Positions 1 through 11,931 of a DNA stretch of 64,000 nt are shown here, piece after piece. The stretch is from Glossina fuscipes (lineage: Eukaryota > Arthropoda > Insecta > Diptera > Glossinidae), in assembly GCF_014805625.2 (NCBI RefSeq), contig NW_023998415.1, positions 31,475,581 through 31,539,580 of the forward strand. Direction: 5' to 3'. The position numbers were made by a program, and so were the translations under genes. The notes beneath the pieces were generated by a model. That model was not told where the DNA came from. It made no database searches and was given only the letters and a program-made list of their open reading frames with translations. The stretch's first letter is position 1. Each line of letters starts with the position of its first letter.

Positions 1-865
1 TTTAGGACAACCGCGTGTTGACCGCGTGTATATGAATATAAATGTCTGCTTGTGTATGTCGTATCAATGAAATTTTTCTGTTGTTTCCATAAACGTATGT
101 ATGTATGTATGGCGCTTTTGCGGTTTTGCTAATGCAACTTTTCACAAAAGTTCGTCTCTTCAGCTTAGATCAATGGCATACTATTAGTCGGTTATGTAAG
201 AACAGAATGGATATATACACGCGCACCGGCATATATACATATATATATATATAGGCACTTGTATGCACTTAGTTTTTATGTAAAACGGAAATGACAACAG
301 TTAGCCGTTATTGTTGTATGTTATTATAAGCTCGAACAATCAAATAAATGCATACAAAAGTCTACTTTGACGATCGATGTGTTTGCATTCGTGTGTGTAT
401 TACAATTTCCGATTTCTTTCTTCACCATTTTATTTTCTGCGTACGAGTGCGTCTGCACACTGTTATAACACTAAATGGCTAAAGTCAATTTTACGTCACT
501 TTTTCTTAATAATAATTTACTAATAAGAATAAAAAAGAAAAAAAAAAAAAAAAAAAAAAACAATTGTATGTCTTTTAGAATGTGTGGCATGACGTATATT
601 ATTAATTAGTAACAGAAAATATTAATGAAAATAAAAATGTCGTCAAACTTTCTCGGAAGTTTTACAGCGACGCGTAACGCATCATTACCATAAGTTTGAA
701 ATTCTTATTGGTGATAACAAAAAAAATCGGGATAATTTGGAAACGCTGTTGAGGCATTCTACACTTATTCCATGGTTGGATGGTAAACGTCTACGTTTAA
801 GGTGCATAGGGAAAGACAGAAACCGCACCTATTTAAGTTCAATTACAACAAACAATATAAAAAGT
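1..865. other. AT-rich non-coding stretch
   Basis: No gene is seen. The stretch holds a short (TA)n run near 236-252 and a poly-A run near 538-560. Open frames are short and have no recognisable motif. Confidence 0.6.
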
Positions 866-1026
866 AAAAGCATTACCATCGGGCAAGCGTGACTATCAAA
901 TACCCTACAGCATTTTGTCGTTGATAAAAATCTTTATTGATTTTCGTGGTAAAATAAAAGTCAACTACAGCATGTAAAAGCATGCTTTTGGTGTAAGCTC
1001 TTATTTGAGAGGGGCCCAAAACGTCT
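866..1026 (+). repeat. Repeat A, copy 1 (unclassified interspersed repeat)
   Basis: This segment shares ordered blocks with 4028-4160, 13366-13520, 34057-34140 and 38899-38970. The blocks are an 'ATCGGGCAAG' start, a 'CAAATACCCTACA' block, 'ATTTTCGTGGTAAAAT', 'AAAGCATGCTTTT', and a terminal 'GGGCCCAAAACG'. It is the most complete copy by eye. Several blocks recur in the same order and orientation, with varying spacing and no open frame, so an old non-coding interspersed repeat is the simplest reading. I do not recognise the family and saw no inverted ends. Confidence 0.5.
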
Positions 1027-2103
1027 ACCGACATTGCTAAAATTACACAACAAAATTAATCTTATTACGCTTCACTTATTTTGATTGTAAGTTACTTTAA
1101 TTAGACTTTGTTGCCGTACAAAAGACTTAGTGTTCATAAGAACTTTTATATAGGGTAGGGTTCATTAGATATCCATACTGCGGCACATTAAATTCATAAA
1201 ACTATTTGAATTGAACTGCCATTGCCATATAGGTGTTCCTGCGACAAGTCAATGTCTATTGTAATTAAATATAAAAATGAAATGTACCGAATTTGGTTCA
1301 CGTATTTTTAGCTTGTACAATTACTAGGACTAGGCGCATAGACAATGCAATGTCTAAACGATTAAAGTCAAATATTGTTTGCATATTACTAATGAAGTAT
1401 CCGGTCCAAGCTGTATGTGTATGCGAAATTTGCATTCTTTTCACATGAATTAGTTTCTATGTTCATCGAAATAGTAATTGACGTTACGGGCGCGAAATCT
1501 GATCCAATTTCAATGTAGAACCGCATTTACGAATATCTGTACGGAGCTATATAGAGTTGTCATCAGTTGATTCGGAATAATTATATAGCATGCGTTCTAC
1601 ATAATTTCTACGCAGTGTAAGCGGAAAAACAAAATTAGCGTATCCTTCGATAGAGACGGATAAATGTATAACTAAAATACAATAAATTAATGGCACAAAA
1701 AAAAAAAAAAAAAAAAAAAAAAATGTAACCCTCAAACTATAAAACCACAACGCATTGAATAGCATATATTTAGTTTATCATTTTAAAATGCCACTTAACC
1801 AATGATGCAGTAATTGAACATACATTCAAACATGCATGTGTATATCCGCACGCAAACGTACATGAAAAGCCCACATATGCCAAGAAGCTTAAGGCACTAA
1901 AAAATGAAGAAGAAAAAAAAAAAACAAAATGAAAGCGAAAAAAAAAGGAGAACATTTGCCGCAACCCCTCAAAAAATGCGCTCATACACATACAGAAATA
2001 AAATTTTGTGAACCATTAAAAATTGGCTGCAACAAATTGCCATTTCGCTGTCGACAACTAGGCAATGCAATGCAATGGAATGCAACGCAATAGCAGTGGC
2101 CAA

Positions 2104-2106
<3 letters not shown>

Positions 2107-2143
<37 letters not shown>

Positions 2144-2170
2144 ATGTATGTGTATATGTGTGTGTGTATG
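2107..2170. repeat. (TA)n/(TG)n compound microsatellite
   Basis: About 33 bases of uninterrupted TA dinucleotides are followed by TGTATG- and TG-type units. Translating this array gives spurious Tyr/Ile ORFs on both strands. Confidence 0.9.
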
Positions 2171-2606
2171 CTCACTTAATTGGGTGTGCATACGGGCATG
2201 TTTATGTAATGGGTGAAGGATCAATAAACATGTTAATGTGTTTGGTAACGCGTATACAGTATTATATGCATGTGTAATGGTGTACTTGTAATAGCACTTT
2301 TTAGAGCGCGCTAAAAGTTTTTCATAATAATTGACATTTATGCACCAATGGTTGCACATATCTCTGAGTGTGTAAGCGCGTATATATATATATGTGTGTT
2401 TAAAAGCTCATTTCATTGAAATGGTTTAATAAATATTTTGTATGCAACGACGTGCTCTTCTTCTCACCCTTAGTTCATTGTATGCATACGAAATTACACA
2501 AATTTTTAGACATCAACAGAAATGTTTATTATTTCAAATTTCATTTTAAAAAAACTACACTTCTGATTAAGAGGGATTACGTTACGTCTATCATTTTATT
2601 TGTAGT

Positions 2607-2608
<2 letters not shown>

Positions 2609-2642
<34 letters not shown>

Positions 2643-2648
2643 AAAAAA
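2609..2648. repeat. Poly-A tract
   Basis: A run of 32 A is followed by G and seven more A. It is not preceded by a recognisable retroposon body, so it may be a simple homopolymer expansion. Confidence 0.9.
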
Positions 2649-3049
2649 TCCACTATATCTATTAAAGTTTAAATCATTTCAGTTATTTTACAATTTTGAT
2701 ATTTTGTACAAAATATACGGTCGTGAGCAATTCCGGGAGCTTGTTCTCATTTTGGGAAAAAATATAGATGACTAATCATTGACTTTAAATATCAAATGCT
2801 GCACCTTTGCTTACATTGAGCTTGAAAACTTGTAATCAATAAAAGGCGATTCAATATTCAGTAGGTCATAAGTCCATTCAAAGAATGGACTGAACTATTT
2901 ACTGCACTATTTTCACGAAAGCTTGTGCAGCTTGCAAGTTGATATAAAATGTGACATGGGGTTCTCTTGGATCTGCATATAACTTATTGATCAAGAATTT
3001 TATGTTCTTTTTTGATAAATCTTTACATCTTTACAAATTATCACAAAGC

Positions 3050-3085
<36 letters not shown>

Positions 3086-4027
3086 CATATCCGATTTATA
3101 TATTTCAATATCCGCTATTACGAATACTTTATTCGATATGTTGATCGAAGGTCGTGTTGTATATGTCGCAGATCGTATACATTTGACATACTATTTTCTT
3201 TCGAATGGGAAACCTCTTTGTAGATAGTTGCACAAATAAAAGCCATATATATGGACTGCTCAGATTGATTTAAAATACATATAAATTGTGAGGAAGTGTC
3301 TCCGATATATACTCTTGCGTTACGAGTATGAGGAAATTCTTCGGGTAGAAGAAGGGGTAGGTGGAAAGGCAATATTCAGATTTACGTATCAGAGGCAACA
3401 GAAAGTCTATATTTTCTTGATCGGCCCACGTTTCGGAATCTATTCAGTTTTATTTGTAGAGTTGCTTGTTCATATGCCGTCCGATTTTGTAATATTTCCG
3501 ATTGAAAAATAATTAGCTAAATTGCTTTAAAGCGGATTACGGATTGAGCTTGTAACTGCTCGTAGGCAGTCATCGTTACTCCCATAATAGACGAAAAACT
3601 CTGATCTGAATATTGATTTAACGATTTTGCAGAGCATAGTATAAAGCTTCAATGACAAAATGGGCCTGGTTGGACTGCAAGTATTCTCACGATAACTGAA
3701 GACGTGTAGCTTACAAACTTTATGCCAATATTTTGCGAGACCGTTCTAAAAGAGATGAGGCTACCATATTATGGACCATTGTGCCGAATATATTTACGAA
3801 AGGTCAATTAGCCAGTTAACTGCCATGGACGAGTATACTTAATTTTTGAGGCACAACTTAAGCGTACATTTTTCAAAGAAGTCGCAACAGTTAACTGATT
3901 AAGTTATCGAAACAGATTTTTTAGATATTTTAGTTCATTGATTCAGCTAATGGAGAACATTTTGCAGGCATAGCGAAACGCAGTGGCGATATAGCAATTC
4001 TTCTGTAAAGCCATTTTCATCTAAGAC

Positions 4028-4160
4028 AAGTAAAAACATTATACTCGGGCAAGGTCAACCTTCAAATGTACAGTACTGCTTGCCTTTGTTTATGGATAAG
4101 GTACCGAAAATTATATCTTATGCTCGCATACTTTTTGTGGGAGCCCTTAAAACGTGATCA
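4028..4160 (+). repeat. Repeat A, copy 2 (diverged)
   Basis: It carries the 'ACTCGGGCAAGG' start, a weak 'TTCAAATGTACAGTACTGCTT' counterpart of the CAAATACCCTACA block, and a clear terminal 'TTTTTGTGGGAGCCC' block. The order and strand match the copies at 866 and 13366. It is more diverged than those two. Confidence 0.4.
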
Positions 4161-4587
4161 AAATTGTTATTGGCCTATTGTCAGTTGAAGGCGTTTCCCT
4201 TTACGGAGTGGAATAGAAAACGTAGACCTACGTTATTCAAATTTTCTACAGTTTATTTTTAAGTCAAAGCAAATTCTCACAGTGTGGAGTATTGACAAAC
4301 TGTCGGATTTGCAATGCAAAAAAAGTTATATAAGCGAAGGTCTAAAACATCAGCCCATTCAATCCAAAGTTTTTAAATTAATTTAGCAGATCCATGCTTG
4401 GGCCAAAAAATGACGACGTGCCGAACTCGTCAAAATATTAAATGCAAAAACCCATCAACGGGCATTAGACGGCAGACGCGCTTAAGTCGATGAAAAAAAC
4501 AATTGTGTTTCGATCGTTATGATGAAAGATGAACGTAATTTTTTTTCATTAATAGCTGCAAACATCCTCAAACCCTCCCCTCAGACA

Positions 4588-5660
4588 AAGTTGTTTGTTG
4601 CATTTCGGACGACGCCCATAAATAATATTATAATTGAAACTGGTCTCCCAGCTTTAGAAATATACTTTATGGGTTAAAAGCAAAAATAGTCCCCAAGCTT
4701 CTTAGTTCAAACAAATCTATTCTCGGTGAAAACCTGAGAAAGTTTATTATTGCCAAGAATATCCGAAGGTCGCCATCTGCAATTGACTGTTGTTTGTACG
4801 TCGCAAGGAATTGGATATTCATTCCCCTAAAAATTGTCCGCTATTTCGGTGTTAAACTTCCATGGATTTTCAAAGACTGCGCTTTTGACATTTCGCTGTC
4901 TATGCACAAGAAAGAAGATACTTCAAGTGACGTGTTCAGGAATCTAATAGATGAAAAAAGCCAAGTCCTGGAGAGTAACGGTTCGAATCTTTTATACATA
5001 AACGGCTCAATATCTTCTGGTCGGGCACTTGCTTGTGCCTTGGTAGAGGCTTCAGGACAGATTATTCTCAATCATATATTTCAGGAAAGTACTTCAACTG
5101 TCACAACCGAAGCTAGAGCTATCCTTCACGCTGCGAATTTTTCCGATAAAAACAAACTTAAAACCGTCATTGCTACTAACAGTTTGTTTGCATTTAAAGG
5201 CTATATGGAATCGTTCGACTTCGAGATGGAGCATCAAAAAGAAATTAAGGAATATCATTACTCATAAGCACTCGGCGAAAAAATTAAAATGCTTTGGGTA
5301 TCAAGTCATATCGGTTTATTGGTTCTGCACTTGTAATTATGGATGATGTCATGGAAAAGTTGAATTTTCAAAGATAGATTGGGAAAAAAAATTAAACAGA
5401 AAATTGCAGAAGGAAATCTACAACGCCATCATCAGTACTATTCTTTTATTAACCCTCAATTAAGTCCACCTTTATATCTAACAAATGTTGATGCAATGTT
5501 GATGGCAATTGCAACTCACCAATGGATCTTGAAGAAGTCATCTTCCTTAATCTGCAATTGTTGACAAACTCTCACTATAAAGCACATTCTCTGTGACTGC
5601 CGTAGCTTTACCTTGGATAGTACGCATCTTTGCATTCAAAACGATTAACCCTATGGACAT
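4588..5660 (+). mobile_element. I-like non-LTR retrotransposon remnant (RT end, RNase H, Cys/His knuckle)
   Basis: This is the 3' portion of a dead LINE-type element, read in three successive frames. At 4588-4676 the peptide contains FRTTPINNIIIETGLPALEI, which matches the conserved 'AFRTTPi..l..EtGlPpL' block after the RT thumb. It ends in a stop. The frame at 4794-5267 (about 157 residues, also open upstream from about 4680) contains an RNase H signature: LLYINGSISSGRA (normally TDGSKS), then TEARAIL and VIATNSL (normally TDS). Two catalytic Asp positions are therefore Asn. A shifted frame near 5290 reads KMLWVSSHIG, the 'WVPSHvGi' block. Near 5560-5620 the pattern C-N-C...HILCDC is the terminal knuckle. 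RT plus RNase H plus knuckle suggests the I or LOA group rather than jockey. The coding capacity is lost. Confidence 0.78.
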
Positions 5661-5689
5661 TCTACAGATTGTAGCATGTTCCTGCCATG

Positions 5690-6060
5690 CCGGCTTAACC
5701 CCACGGTGGCCCAAGCCACTTTAAGCGTAATATACGCCCCCTGGCGAGTTAGACAATCCCCACAGAGTAGGGGCCTAAGCAGCACCAGAGTCCGGAACAG
5801 TTTATTGCGTACGGATCAATAAACCCCACTCTGGTCAGTGGTGAGGCCTAGCTGCACTCGATTGTTCCACTTTGGCTTGGAACTGTCAACCAAAACCACC
5901 ACGAGTACTCCCCGAAGGGCCGCATCCAGTAGTCAGGGCTCACAAATTGATCAACTCAAGAATTCAAAAAGGGGAAAGAAAAGTGTGCTTGCTTCCATTA
6001 TAAGTTTTCCACAAGCGCCGTTGATCAAGTACCACCATTGCCGCTAGGCATCCGTGGATA
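5690..6060 (+). mobile_element. GC-rich retrotransposon-like 5' end/ORF1 fragment
   Basis: Directly after the I-like 3' end there is a block much richer in G+C than its surroundings. Its frame at 5838-6047 encodes about 69 residues with a Ser/Thr/Arg/Lys-rich, basic N-terminal character (TTTSTPRRAASSS, then SKRGKKSV) and no bulky hydrophobic core. That composition, and a GC-rich leader before it, resembles the leader and ORF1 start of many insect non-LTR elements. The family is inferred, not shown. It could be the 5' end of a second, 5'-intact copy truncated at its 3' side, or tandem debris. Confidence 0.35.
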
Positions 6061-6379
6061 TATGTTCAAAGAGTATGATACGCAAAAAGGGTAAAAAGCC
6101 TTCTGTCAAAACCTTTTTATATTATTATTTATAGAGAAAATTCTCAATTTGTATTATAGAATAGGGATTTAAATAGGCCAACGGGGAAGCCTTCCGTCAA
6201 TTTATGGACATTCTACAATCAGCTACAGATTAAGAATATTAATACAATATATGACTTTATTAAAACTACTAGGCTCATTATCTAATATTCTTTTATAAAT
6301 TAGAGCCGATAGATAGCCTGTGTTGCTAGTGCTCGATGTCTTTTCTTTTTTAGTCTAAGAATTTATTTCATTAGTCTAA

Positions 6380-6389
6380 AATTATAATA

Positions 6390-6428
<39 letters not shown>

Positions 6429-6629
6429 TTTTAACCTCTTCTCGGGGATTACATACATGCATACAAACTTAATGTATCGTGTATCACCAGAATAACAAGA
6501 ACAGTGAAATAGTTTTGCCAACGGGCGAGAAATATTTTTTTTTCCAGTCACACAGTGATGTGGTATGTTTTGTTATTATTTTTATTGTAATTGTTATTAC
6601 TATTATTATTATTATTATTATTTTTATTA
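6380..6629. repeat. Inverted pair of (AAT)n and (ATT)n microsatellites
   Basis: An (AAT)n array at about 6393-6428 is followed by the complementary (ATT)n array at about 6597-6621, separated by roughly 170 bases. The pair could form a hairpin. The Tyr-rich minus-strand and Ile-rich plus-strand frames are artefacts of these arrays. Confidence 0.85.
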
Positions 6630-9600
6630 GGTTATTTGCTTGTAATCGCTTTTTATTTTTGCGTTTTTTTTTTTTTTTATTTCAATTAATTGCATTTTAA
6701 TTAATTAATTCGGTGCTAAGGGGAAATGCTAAATTCAGAATGTGGTTATACAACTGTTGTAGTTCACAAAAACATTCATCATAACTGCGTATATTTCTAT
6801 GAAGCGCGAAAAGGAAAGGAAAAAGATATCGATTTAGTTAAGCCGATCTGCTTGATAAAGTACAAGTGCGTGGTTAAAATATTTGCCTAGAAGATATGCA
6901 ATGGCAGTCAAATGACGTGAACGGATCGGATTGTTCCAGTTGATTAAACATTTTTATAGCTGTTATGAAGAGAGTGCTTTTATGGTTAGAACCATGACAG
7001 AGAGATCCAGCAAATTAATCAATGGAAAATTTTGAGTCAATGTTGTTTTTGTTCGCGAAAGCTTCGAGTAAAAGGCTAAAGTTAGATAGAACTATTCCTC
7101 ATCTATGTACTTTGATATCCGTTACCGTGAATAATACGCACACTATAGTAGATATGTGTTCAAAATTTTTAGTACCGATCCTTCACGAATTTAATGCAAA
7201 ATATGGCAGGATTGACTTGTTATTAAAATAACGTTAAGGCATCTTAGACGGGTAAGGCCGAATATGAAACGCATTGCATCTTTGCCTATTACAATTCCTC
7301 AGCTATCTCCCCCAAAAATACTCAAACACTATATAGCTTGTTATCACATAAAGATTTACTTATTTTAAGAAGCCTCACCTAGGCAATCGTACACAGTTCA
7401 AACTTATGACAGAAAATGAATATGTACCAATGTTCGACATATATTTTATATATTATATTTTCCAAGAAAGTTTTTATCGGAAAGAGATCCTATCCCGTCC
7501 AAAATACTGTTATTCAACGATTATTGTTCCGAGATATTAGAGTGAAAAATTTTGTTCATATAAAGACTTTTTAAAAATGCGAATTTTATATGGAAATTCT
7601 ATTTGATTGCAAACATTGTCCGATCCAATCCAATTTAGTTCATTTGCAAAAGAGCTTATGCTTAGGTCAAAATACGTGAGTCGATCAAATTTCGTTAAAA
7701 TGGCGATCTCTAAACTGGCGATCTATGTTGATTAATTTAGACGCTCCTAGTTTTTGATCCTGGGTACATTCACACAAACTCACATGTCTTACTTTTTTTA
7801 AGGTCCTTTCAATAAAAACGAATTGCGTATCTGCGCGTCTAAGAGTTTTAGAACATAGATCGGAGCGAAGTCAGCAATGAAAAACTGAGTTCGAACAACG
7901 TACTATTTTTGCGCGAAATTGTTGTCGAAATCAAAGTAAATAAAGGCAGGCTCGCTTTAACAGTCAAATAAAATGTTTGCGGAGGTGTTTACAAAAGTTC
8001 GTTTATCGGTATCCCTCGTATAATATGGTGCACTTGTTAAAGACGGTTACGCTACAAGCCTGTACACGAATATTACAACACGGTTTTGATATAGCACGAT
8101 TTGGAAAAATCGATTGATTTTATTAATATTTTATCGTTATTAAGAGCAGTTTCAACTAACTTTTTGGAAAAAACGAAAAAGCAAAAATAGATCAGTCGTC
8201 ATTCTTGATAAAAATTCATTTCCTGCTCATTGTTATTGGACAGTGAATTTTTCTATTTCATCTTAAGGTTGAACTCCCATATATTATTTTTATTTAGTTT
8301 TTTTTTTTTCTAAAAACGTAACATTAACTTGCTTTAGCTATCATAAAATTTCACACTCAAAGACTTGATTTTGAAATAACACGGTACGTGTCGCCTTGAC
8401 TTATATTATATCTAAGTTTCAATTATATTTTTCTATATTATATTTTAATTGAAATAAATAAGTAAATAAAATTTTGTATACTGTTTCGCCTTAACTGTAT
8501 TATACGAGAAGCGCCTGTATTTATATACATATACCCTTATTATTATGCACCTACAACGTTACAGAAAACGTTGCATTTTCTCAAATAAAGGAGGAATACA
8601 TATAACGGCTCATTTTGATCAATTTGTTTCATTAGTAATTTTAGTTAAAAATTTGAGTATATCAGAAGGAACGAAGCTGAGGAACGAAGCCTTAAATTTT
8701 AATTAAAGCATTCAAGTTCAGTTTAAATCTTAACATTAATTTTTAGTTTTCTTCCTTTTCTTCATAAATTTCTTTTTAGTTTTTCTATCAAATTATAATT
8801 AAATTTTATTTGATAAAATTTTCAGCAAAAAGACGCAATTAAGTGTATCTTGCGCACAAACAGAAACTAAAAGGTTTCAAAAAGTATACGAGTCAAACAG
8901 ATGCTGCTTGCTTGCCTATATATATATATATATATATATACATATATATACATGTGTATGCAAACTCATCTTATGTATATATATGTGCTTGTATCTTGCA
9001 TCTAATGTATAAAATACTTGTATTTCTTGCATTCCGTGTTAGGTCGATTTCGTATACTTTGTCTATGTGCGTAACATAGTTTGTTCGCTTGCAAATATCC
9101 GTACAAAAAAATTTTACGGCGCCAAATGCCGCACCACTACCGATCCGTTTGCATACATTTTCTAGTTGGTTTTCCCTTGAAACCTAACGTACTTTCCATT
9201 TTTGACAGTAGCTTGTAATATATATCTGCGTATATGTGCGTGTGTTTGAGTATATTTGTAACAGTTTATATATGTATATGTAAATGTTTTAAAGGTATGT
9301 ATCATATACATAGCGCAGCCAGTATGCGTATAAGTGTGAATGTGTGTGACTGTATGTCGAATATGTGCATAAGTGCTTTCATAAGTTACCTTAAGTGTTT
9401 GCACGCGTTTCAAGTTCCAAGTTTTAATTTTAAGATGGAATCATTAACATCATATCAGCCCAGGAACAGACTCAAATGACCTTCATTGTGTGGATTGCTC
9501 TGTGTTGCTCTAATTAAATATTTTTTCGAAAATTTTCTAAAGTTGCGAAAGCGGCTTAAAAGTAAACTAACTAAAATATATACATATATAATCATATCCG

Positions 9601-10433
9601 GGCATACATAACATATTCGTATAATATATCCGTAATTTATTATCATTATTAACATAAATGATAAAATTTTTTTTTATTGTATTTTTCTTTACACTTGTTA
9701 ATAACTTTGTTTAACAATCCAGCAAACTAGACATAAATTGATGTTATTATTATTATTATTATTATTGTTATTATTATTATTACTGTTGTTGTTGTTGTTG
9801 CTGTCAAATTTTCATATAAAAAAAGAATTTATTACTATTCATGTTCAATAAATTAAATTTTTGTATTCGACGTGTTCGAATGTAAAATTTTTGTTAATAA
9901 ATGTACATATTAATCATACATATGACATACACACCTAACACGTTAAAAGTCGATCCATAATTTTATTATATCATTCCACGTGGCCGAGCATCGCCCCCGT
10001 TATTATTAATGATGAGAGCGCTGTTGCTGTTGCTGTTGCGAATCTATTTTCCATATGATACAAAATATATTTTTGTTTATTTCTTCATTTAAGCAACAAT
10101 TTCAGTCAATCTACCAGCATGTACAACTGTTTTGTTTATATTGATTCACGATTCACGATGCTTGTCAAATGAAATGAAATCGTATGAATATATATGACAT
10201 AGTTTACTTAGATGTCTACACTTGTTCGTTGTCTAACTTGATTTGAGAAATGCCAATTCAACATTCAAAAATTTTGTGCCTTGTGTGCACCTGATCTATT
10301 TGAATGAACAGTAATTCAAGTCAACAATGTTTAATTAATTGTAGTCAAATAATCAATAACATAACAAACCTTATGTGAGAACATTTAATTACGAATAGAA
10401 ATATGCATAGCAAGCGCAGCGAAAAAGTATATA
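6630..10433. other. Gene-free AT-rich stretch
   Basis: I see no supportable gene. There are simple repeats: (TA)n at about 8918-8952, and (ATT)n/(GTT)n at about 9743-9803 ending in CTG units. A few frames of 60-80 residues occur (for example 7022-7231) with no family motif. Confidence 0.55.
9743..9803. repeat. (ATT)n-(GTT)n trinucleotide array
   Basis: About ten ATT units, interrupted by GTT and ACT, run into five GTT units. It is a compound, partly interrupted microsatellite. Confidence 0.9.
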
Positions 10434-11327
10434 CAGTCAAACCTGTTTTTGTGCGGTAGATAGGGACCGCAGAAAAAAAACCGCACAAAAACAAATATTC
10501 AAAAACTTCATAAATAGCTATAAGAAATAATTTTTCACAGCATATTAAAGAAAATTTTTTTTATGCGGTAGAGAGGGACCGCATAAAAAAAGTCTCACTT
10601 AGAAAATATGTCAAAATTTCACGAAATAGCAAGAAAGTGCTTTCCAAACAAAATAAATAATTAAACTACACATTGAAACATTTAAAAAAATTTTAATTTC
10701 TAATTTTAAACAAGGAGAAATTTTCAAAATGTACATAATTCAATACTACTCGTCGTAGTTGAAAACGCGCATATTAATCCTGTCTTAATGGTTAAAAGGT
10801 CAGCAATTAACTAAAATGAAATGAACCTTACAAAATTTGGACCATCTACTCCTACTTTTGAATCCTGCCCCCATGTAAGGATTAAACTTGCACTGTGTTA
10901 GGTTGCGTTTTGGGCCAGCTTCCTTATAAACGTGCACATGAAAAATATACCTTTATAAAGAAACAAAATATAATTTTTGTGTTCTATAATTTGTAAAAAA
11001 ATAAAAACTTGTTACACTATGTGGTGAAGGATATTTAATCGCCGGCCTGAGCCGACTGTAATGTTCTTAGTTGTTTTTGTAGAACTATGTATTAGATAAA
11101 TATGAAGTATATGAGAGTAACGTCAAAGCTGAAGACTTACAAGTGCAAATGAGCCGTCAAGGCGGTTTCAGTGTCCACGTTCATTAAGATTTCCTATGGC
11201 TTGTGGCGCATCTATCTGTCTATCTATTTCTATCTATTTGCAAATATTTAACTTTGTGTAAGTGTCTGTAACTTTTAAGCAAGCCGAGTGAGATTTTGGA
11301 TAACCTGCACTGAAGGATTAGGTCGGG

Positions 11328-11395
11328 CTCATTTCGTCAAAACGTTTGCAAAACTCAAAAGGAAGCTTCATAGACCTGATGCAATAGGTATGAAA
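11328..11395 (+). mobile_element. DINE-like start-block fragment nested in the pogo-like element
   Basis: The block reads TTTCGTCAAAACGTTTGCAA, then a short gap, AAAAGGAAGC, and a TAGACC..ATGCAATAGGTAT segment. It parallels the first conserved block of the copy at 12650 (CAAAACGTTTGCTACACCCA, GAAGGAAAC) and the one at 16651. Only the start block is present. It is either a nested insertion or a shared internal module. Confidence 0.5.
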
Positions 11396-11502
11396 ATGGC
11401 TGTTGCAATGTGTACATACACACTGATAGCAAAAAAAGTGATGCCAACACAGTTCAGATTGACCTAACCTCTCGGCGAAATTCAATGTGTCGATATTCAT
11501 AT

Positions 11503-11600
11503 ACCGCACAAAAAGAATCGCACAAAAAAAAGAATCGAACAAAAAGAATCGCACAAAAAAAAGCGCATAAAAAAAGACCGCACAAAAATAGGTTTGACTG
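11503..11600 (+). repeat. Subterminal tandem units of the pogo-like element
   Basis: Imperfect units of the form (A/T)CGCACAAAAA(A)nG are repeated about five times up to the right inverted terminus. Such repeats often serve as transposase-binding sites in this superfamily; that role is inferred here. The array accounts for the Lys-rich frame at 11410-11733. Confidence 0.7.
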
Positions 11601-11931
11601 TACATTCGTGATAAGGATAAAGATTTTGAATCGATGTCGTCATTTAAAAAAAGAATTTTTACTACCCAGTCGTAAACAACGTGCAAAAGTTTTAAGCAAA
11701 ATTTTTGCAAAAAAAATCTATTTACGTAAATAGTACTTGAGCGTAATGTCCGCATTATAATACCGATATTCGATAAAGTCTCTCTCACGCGTAATGCATT
11801 TGCGCTTGAGGTAAGTGATAATTGCATTTTACACTCTCTGTGTCAAGGCTATATTAAGGTTTTGCGGAAGAACTCGACCTAGACGCACTTTTTATAATAC
11901 AAATCGATTCAGGTTCGTTATGTGAATCAAT

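Larger units (their letters stand above)
1027..3520. other. Gene-free stretch with poly-A and (TA)n arrays
   Basis: No gene is supported. The stretch holds poly-A at about 1697-1723 and 2609-2640, and (TA)n at about 2107-2139 running into TG/TATG repeats to about 2170. A second (TA)n lies at about 3052-3083. The open frames here cross these simple repeats or lack any family motif. Confidence 0.6.
10434..11600. mobile_element. pogo/Tigger-like non-autonomous DNA transposon with TIRs and TA flanks
   Basis: The left end begins CAGTCAAACCTGTTTTTGTG and the right end, read on the minus strand, begins CAGTCAAACCTATTTTTGTG. The two ends agree at 23 of 24 positions, differing only at base 12. Both ends are flanked by TA (10432-10433 and 11601-11602), the target-site duplication of Tc1/mariner/pogo elements. 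The 'CAGTC(R)AACC' start is typical of pogo/Tigger TIRs. Subterminal palindromes are present. At 10444-10493, TGTTTTTGTGCGGT pairs with ACCGCACAAAAACA. At about 10562-10590, TTTATGCGGT pairs with ACCGCATAAA. The right end has a tandem set of TCGCACAAAAA-type units (about 11503-11600). The 1,167-bp interior has no DDE transposase frame, and a DINE-like block is embedded at 11328-11395. It would depend on an autonomous partner elsewhere. Confidence 0.82.

Noticed and set aside
4980..4992. tRNA B-box-like GGTTCGAATC
   Set aside because: It lies inside the RNase H frame of the I-like element, and no A-box or cloverleaf surrounds it.
11410..11733. 107-codon Lys-rich plus-strand ORF
   Set aside because: It is explained by the CGCACAAAAA tandem units of the transposon end.
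11318..11827. 169-codon minus-strand ORF
   Set aside because: It runs through the subterminal T-rich array of the pogo-like element (giving Phe-rich sequence) and across its right boundary. No protein motif is present.
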